This document shows positions 6,286 through 7,978 of a stretch of 7,978 nt of DNA, piece after piece. How positions within the stretch are numbered: the first letter of the stretch is position 1; each line of letters opens with the position of its first letter. The stretch comes from Clostridia bacterium (GTDB lineage Bacteria > Bacillota_A > Clostridia > Oscillospirales > CAG-272): contig JAFVYX010000295.1 in assembly GCA_017500625.1 (NCBI GenBank), positions 1 to 7,978 of the forward strand, read 5' to 3'. Position numbers and translations under genes: made by a program. The notes beneath the pieces are model-generated. The model was not told the origin of the DNA and searched no databases. It saw only the letters and a list, made by a program, of their open reading frames with translations.

Positions 6286-7480
6286 AATCGAAATATCCGC
6301 AAAATCTCACAGAGGCCTTGCCGTTCGGGAAAAGATGACGGTAAAGATCGAGAAGGTAATCGTCGGTCATCGAGGCGATGTAGTCCACCACCAGCTGGTT
6401 TTTCTCGGTGGCCTCGTAGGGCGTTCTTCGCGGATAATGCACCGCCGTCACGTAGGCCAGGTGGTGGCGGAAAATGGGGGATTCCTCGCGCCCCTCGGTC
6501 AGGTCGGCCAGCAATCGCTCATACACCTCACCCATGATCGGCTCGATCACCGCCTTCGCCGAGGCACTCTCGTCGGCGAGATAGATCCTCTCATAATTCT
6601 CACGCTTGGCCGCGGCAAGAGCGGAGAAGTGCTCCCCGTCCATACGGATCGCGTTGTGCCCGAGACTTGTGTCGAGAATGTTGACGATCATATTGTTGAT
6701 GATCTCGGCGTTGTATTGTCCGAGGCGCGTCCGCGCAAACGTGTCCTCGCTTGCCCCTCCCGCACGGGCCGCGTCCTGGCGGTCCTTGCCGAGATAAGCG
6801 ATGATGTCTGAGATACGTACCACGCACCCCTCAAGGGTCGACGGGCGGAGATTCTTGAGGGCGGCCCTATCCCGATAGGTCGCCTCGATCAACGCATCAA
6901 ATTCGTCAAAGGACGAGAGGGCGTGCGGACGGTATTCGTTTTCCTCCTCCTCGCCGTTGTGCCCCGCGATCCCCGCAAGCGTTTCCAGCGTGATATTGTA
7001 GGGGAAGATGACGTCCAGAACGCGCACCGAGTGAACGTTGTGGGCAAAATGCCGCCCCGTGTGCGAGTAGTAGAGGCCGTCGAGGATCGCCTCACCCGCG
7101 TGACCGAAGGGCGTGTGGCCGATGTCGTGCCCGAGGGCGATCGCCTCAATGAGATCAAGATTCAGGCCGAGCGCCCCGCCGATCGTCCGTGCAATGCGCG
7201 ATACGATCTGCACGTGGAGCGAGCGGCGCGTCAGATCGTCGTTCCGATAGAGCGAAAAGGCCTGTGTCTTGTCAGCGTAACGGCTGTAAAAGGGGCAGTG
7301 AAGGATCTTGTCCACGTCACGGACAAACGCCCCGCGCCACACCGCGGCACGGTCGCGCTCCTCGTCCAAGCGCCGCCGCCCCGCCTCATCGCGCGTGGCA
7401 AAGGGGGAAAGCACCCGCCCCGCCTTAGCGGCCCTGAGCGCTTCCTCGGTTCCCCTTGAGATCTTTTCGTATTCCAGCAT
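6284..7480 (-). CDS. HD-domain deoxynucleoside triphosphate triphosphohydrolase (dGTPase-like)
   Basis: A 398-residue protein of the Dgt/HD superfamily, which cleaves dNTPs to the deoxynucleoside and triphosphate. The metal-binding HD set is visible: H89 in TRRSLHVQ, H118-D119 in the signature GHDIGHTPFGHAGE (117-130), and D225 in RISDIIAYLGKD (223-234). H122, H127 and H146 are further conserved histidines near the site. The N-terminal segment with the YSRYADKTQAF and DDLTRR region (65-86) matches the family substrate-pocket entry. The start at 7480 is supported by AAAAGGAG eight bases upstream; the open frame extends to 7537, but that part lies upstream of the promoter at 7509. Likely role: dNTP pool control; in some bacteria such enzymes also limit phage. 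It is alone on its strand, with no dnaG or rpoD beside it as seen for many Firmicutes relatives. Exact nucleotide preference cannot be read from the sequence. Confidence 0.92.
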   Translation of the reverse strand: MLEYEKISRGTEEALRAAKAGRVLSPFATRDEAGRRRLDEERDRAAVWRGAFVRDVDKILHCPFYSRYADKTQAFSLYRNDDLTRRSLHVQIVSRIARTIGGALGLNLDLIEAIALGHDIGHTPFGHAGEAILDGLYYSHTGRHFAHNVHSVRVLDVIFPYNITLETLAGIAGHNGEEEENEYRPHALSSFDEFDALIEATYRDRAALKNLRPSTLEGCVVRISDIIAYLGKDRQDAARAGGASEDTFARTRLGQYNAEIINNMIVNILDTSLGHNAIRMDGEHFSALAAAKRENYERIYLADESASAKAVIEPIMGEVYERLLADLTEGREESPIFRHHLAYVTAVHYPRRTPYEATEKNQLVVDYIASMTDDYLLDLYRHLFPNGKASVRFCGYFD

Positions 7481-7508
7481 AGACGGCTCCTTTTCTTTCT
7501 CTATACGT

Positions 7509-7517
7509 ATTGTAGCA
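7509..7517 (-). promoter_or_regulatory. Extended -10 promoter of the dGTPase-like gene
   Basis: The minus strand reads TGC then TACAAT, 28 bases before the ATG at 7480, giving a leader of about 20 bases. No convincing -35 at the usual distance. This fixes the start codon of the gene, since codons upstream of the promoter cannot be in its transcript. Confidence 0.65.
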
Positions 7518-7585
7518 TAAATTGCCAAGGACTGCAAGCCGAAAGCAAGGAAAAGATCAAGGATAGTATAGATCCGTAGGCTGTT

Positions 7586-7624
7586 TAGGAATGGGAATCG
7601 GAAACATCAATTCCCAAAATCCTA
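7586..7624. repeat. Imperfect inverted repeat in the 7481-7715 intergenic region
   Basis: TAGGA(7586-7590)-AT-GGGAAT(7593-7598), an 11-base spacer, then ATTCCC(7610-7615)-AAAA-TCCTA(7620-7624). The arms pair over 11 bases with an uneven internal loop. It lies upstream of the -35 of the HTH gene and could be an operator or an upstream hairpin. The rest of this 235-base gap holds only the two divergent promoters; no gene is seen in it. Confidence 0.3.
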
Positions 7625-7652
7625 TTATCGCAAGAATATTTCGGTTTACGTG

Positions 7653-7680
7653 TTGATTTTCGTGCCTTGCGTGATATAAT
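7653..7680 (+). promoter_or_regulatory. Sigma-A-type promoter of the HTH gene
   Basis: TTGATT at 7653-7658, a 16-base spacer, and a perfect TATAAT at 7675-7680 preceded by TGA (extended -10). The leader to the ATG at 7716 would be about 30 bases and includes a run of seven or more T before the ribosome binding site. Confidence 0.8.
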
Positions 7681-7715
7681 AGCAACTGTAATTATCTATT
7701 TTTTTGAGGTGACGT

Positions 7716-7931
7716 ATGGCTGCAAGCTATAAGCCCTTATTCAAGCTTTTGATCGACCGTAATATGAAGAAAAAGGAGCTTGCCGAGCGGGCAGGTCTCA
7801 GTCTTGCTACCATCACGAAAATGGGCAAGGAGGGGGCGATCGTGACGACGGACGTTCTTGTGAAGATATGTATGGCCTTGAATTGCGGGCTCGGGGATAT
7901 TGTAGAGATCGTTCCCAATGAAAATGCGTAA
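7716..7931 (+). CDS. Small Cro/C1-type helix-turn-helix protein
   Basis: A 71-residue protein that is almost entirely one XRE/Cro-C1 DNA-binding domain: helix 1 YKPLFKLLIDRNM (5-17), the HTH KKKELAERAGLSLATITKMG (18-37), then VTTDVLVKICMALNCGLGDI (43-62) typical of the last helices. GAGGT at 7706-7710 precedes the ATG by five bases. It belongs to a compact group of 65-75-residue regulators widespread in Firmicutes, often found beside DNA methyltransferase, restriction or other accessory genes; that is recalled family knowledge and the next gene lies beyond the window. It has no partner or effector domain, so it probably acts as a dimeric repressor, possibly of itself. Its coding sequence is less G/C-rich than the large genes to the left. 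Confidence 0.9.
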   Translation: MAASYKPLFKLLIDRNMKKKELAERAGLSLATITKMGKEGAIVTTDVLVKICMALNCGLGDIVEIVPNENA

Positions 7932-7932
7932 T

Positions 7933-7947
7933 TCAGGCAATGCCTGA
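7933..7947. repeat. Short inverted repeat after the HTH gene
   Basis: TCAGGCA-A-TGCCTGA begins one base after the stop codon at 7929-7931. As RNA it would form a 5-6-bp stem with a 3-5-base loop and no U-tract, so it is a poor terminator. Its symmetry also fits a small operator for a dimeric HTH repressor. The remaining 30 bases to the window end show no gene. Confidence 0.35.
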
Positions 7948-7978
7948 CATTAGATAGTGACGTACTTGATTTATAGAA

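Noticed and set aside
3978..6302. A 774-codon open frame on the minus strand, antisense to the entire barrel-protein gene
   Set aside because: It lacks a ribosome binding site and promoter, its translation is Gly/Val/His-rich with no domain, and it runs through a terminator hairpin and the divergent promoter. The sense strand has a clear promoter, ribosome binding site and protein-like sequence. The open frame follows from G/C-rich codon use.

Overview
The window looks like a chromosomal segment of a moderately GC-rich low-GC-phylum relative (Firmicutes/Clostridia, possibly an uncultured gut lineage). The basis is strong GGAG/GAGGT ribosome binding sites, TATAAT boxes that mostly carry the extended-10 TGn, a glycyl-radical-enzyme activase fragment, an AraC/YesN-type regulator and a small Firmicutes-style Cro/C1 HTH protein. 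The lineage is an inference; no rRNA or marker gene is present.

Layout. 1-504 (+) is the C-terminal part of a glycyl-radical enzyme activating protein whose start lies outside the window. It converges on 571-1716 (-) across a 34-base perfect palindrome that can terminate both strands. 571-1716 (-) and 1823-2974 (-) are tandem paralogues of the Gfo/Idh/MocA NAD(P)-binding fold, about 78% identical by hand alignment. Each has its own extended -10 promoter, and a hairpin terminator lies between them. 3071-3907 (-) is an AraC-family regulator. It is transcribed divergently from 4116-6251 (+), a 711-residue cytosolic protein that resembles a glycoside hydrolase TIM barrel and has a small domain inserted in the barrel. 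The 208-base divergent region holds promoters for both genes and three similar A/G-rich direct repeats that could be regulator sites. A shared bidirectional terminator separates 4116-6251 from 6284-7480 (-), an HD-domain dNTP triphosphohydrolase (dGTPase-like). 7716-7931 (+) is a 71-residue Cro/C1 HTH protein with its own promoter.

How they may work together. The AraC regulator, the barrel protein and the two Gfo/Idh/MocA paralogues form a plausible small sugar- or glycoside-processing module. Both paralogues lack the Lys of the usual dehydrogenase EKP motif (it reads DIP) and carry Y-x-T-H-x-L-G-P and A-E-Y-x-H segments reminiscent of GH109, the NAD-dependent glycosidases built on this fold. 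That makes an NAD-dependent glycosidase or related redox-assisted activity a reasonable alternative to a simple dehydrogenase. No transporter is visible here, so the substrate and its uptake route are unknown. The activase fragment, the dGTPase-like gene and the HTH gene look like independent neighbours.
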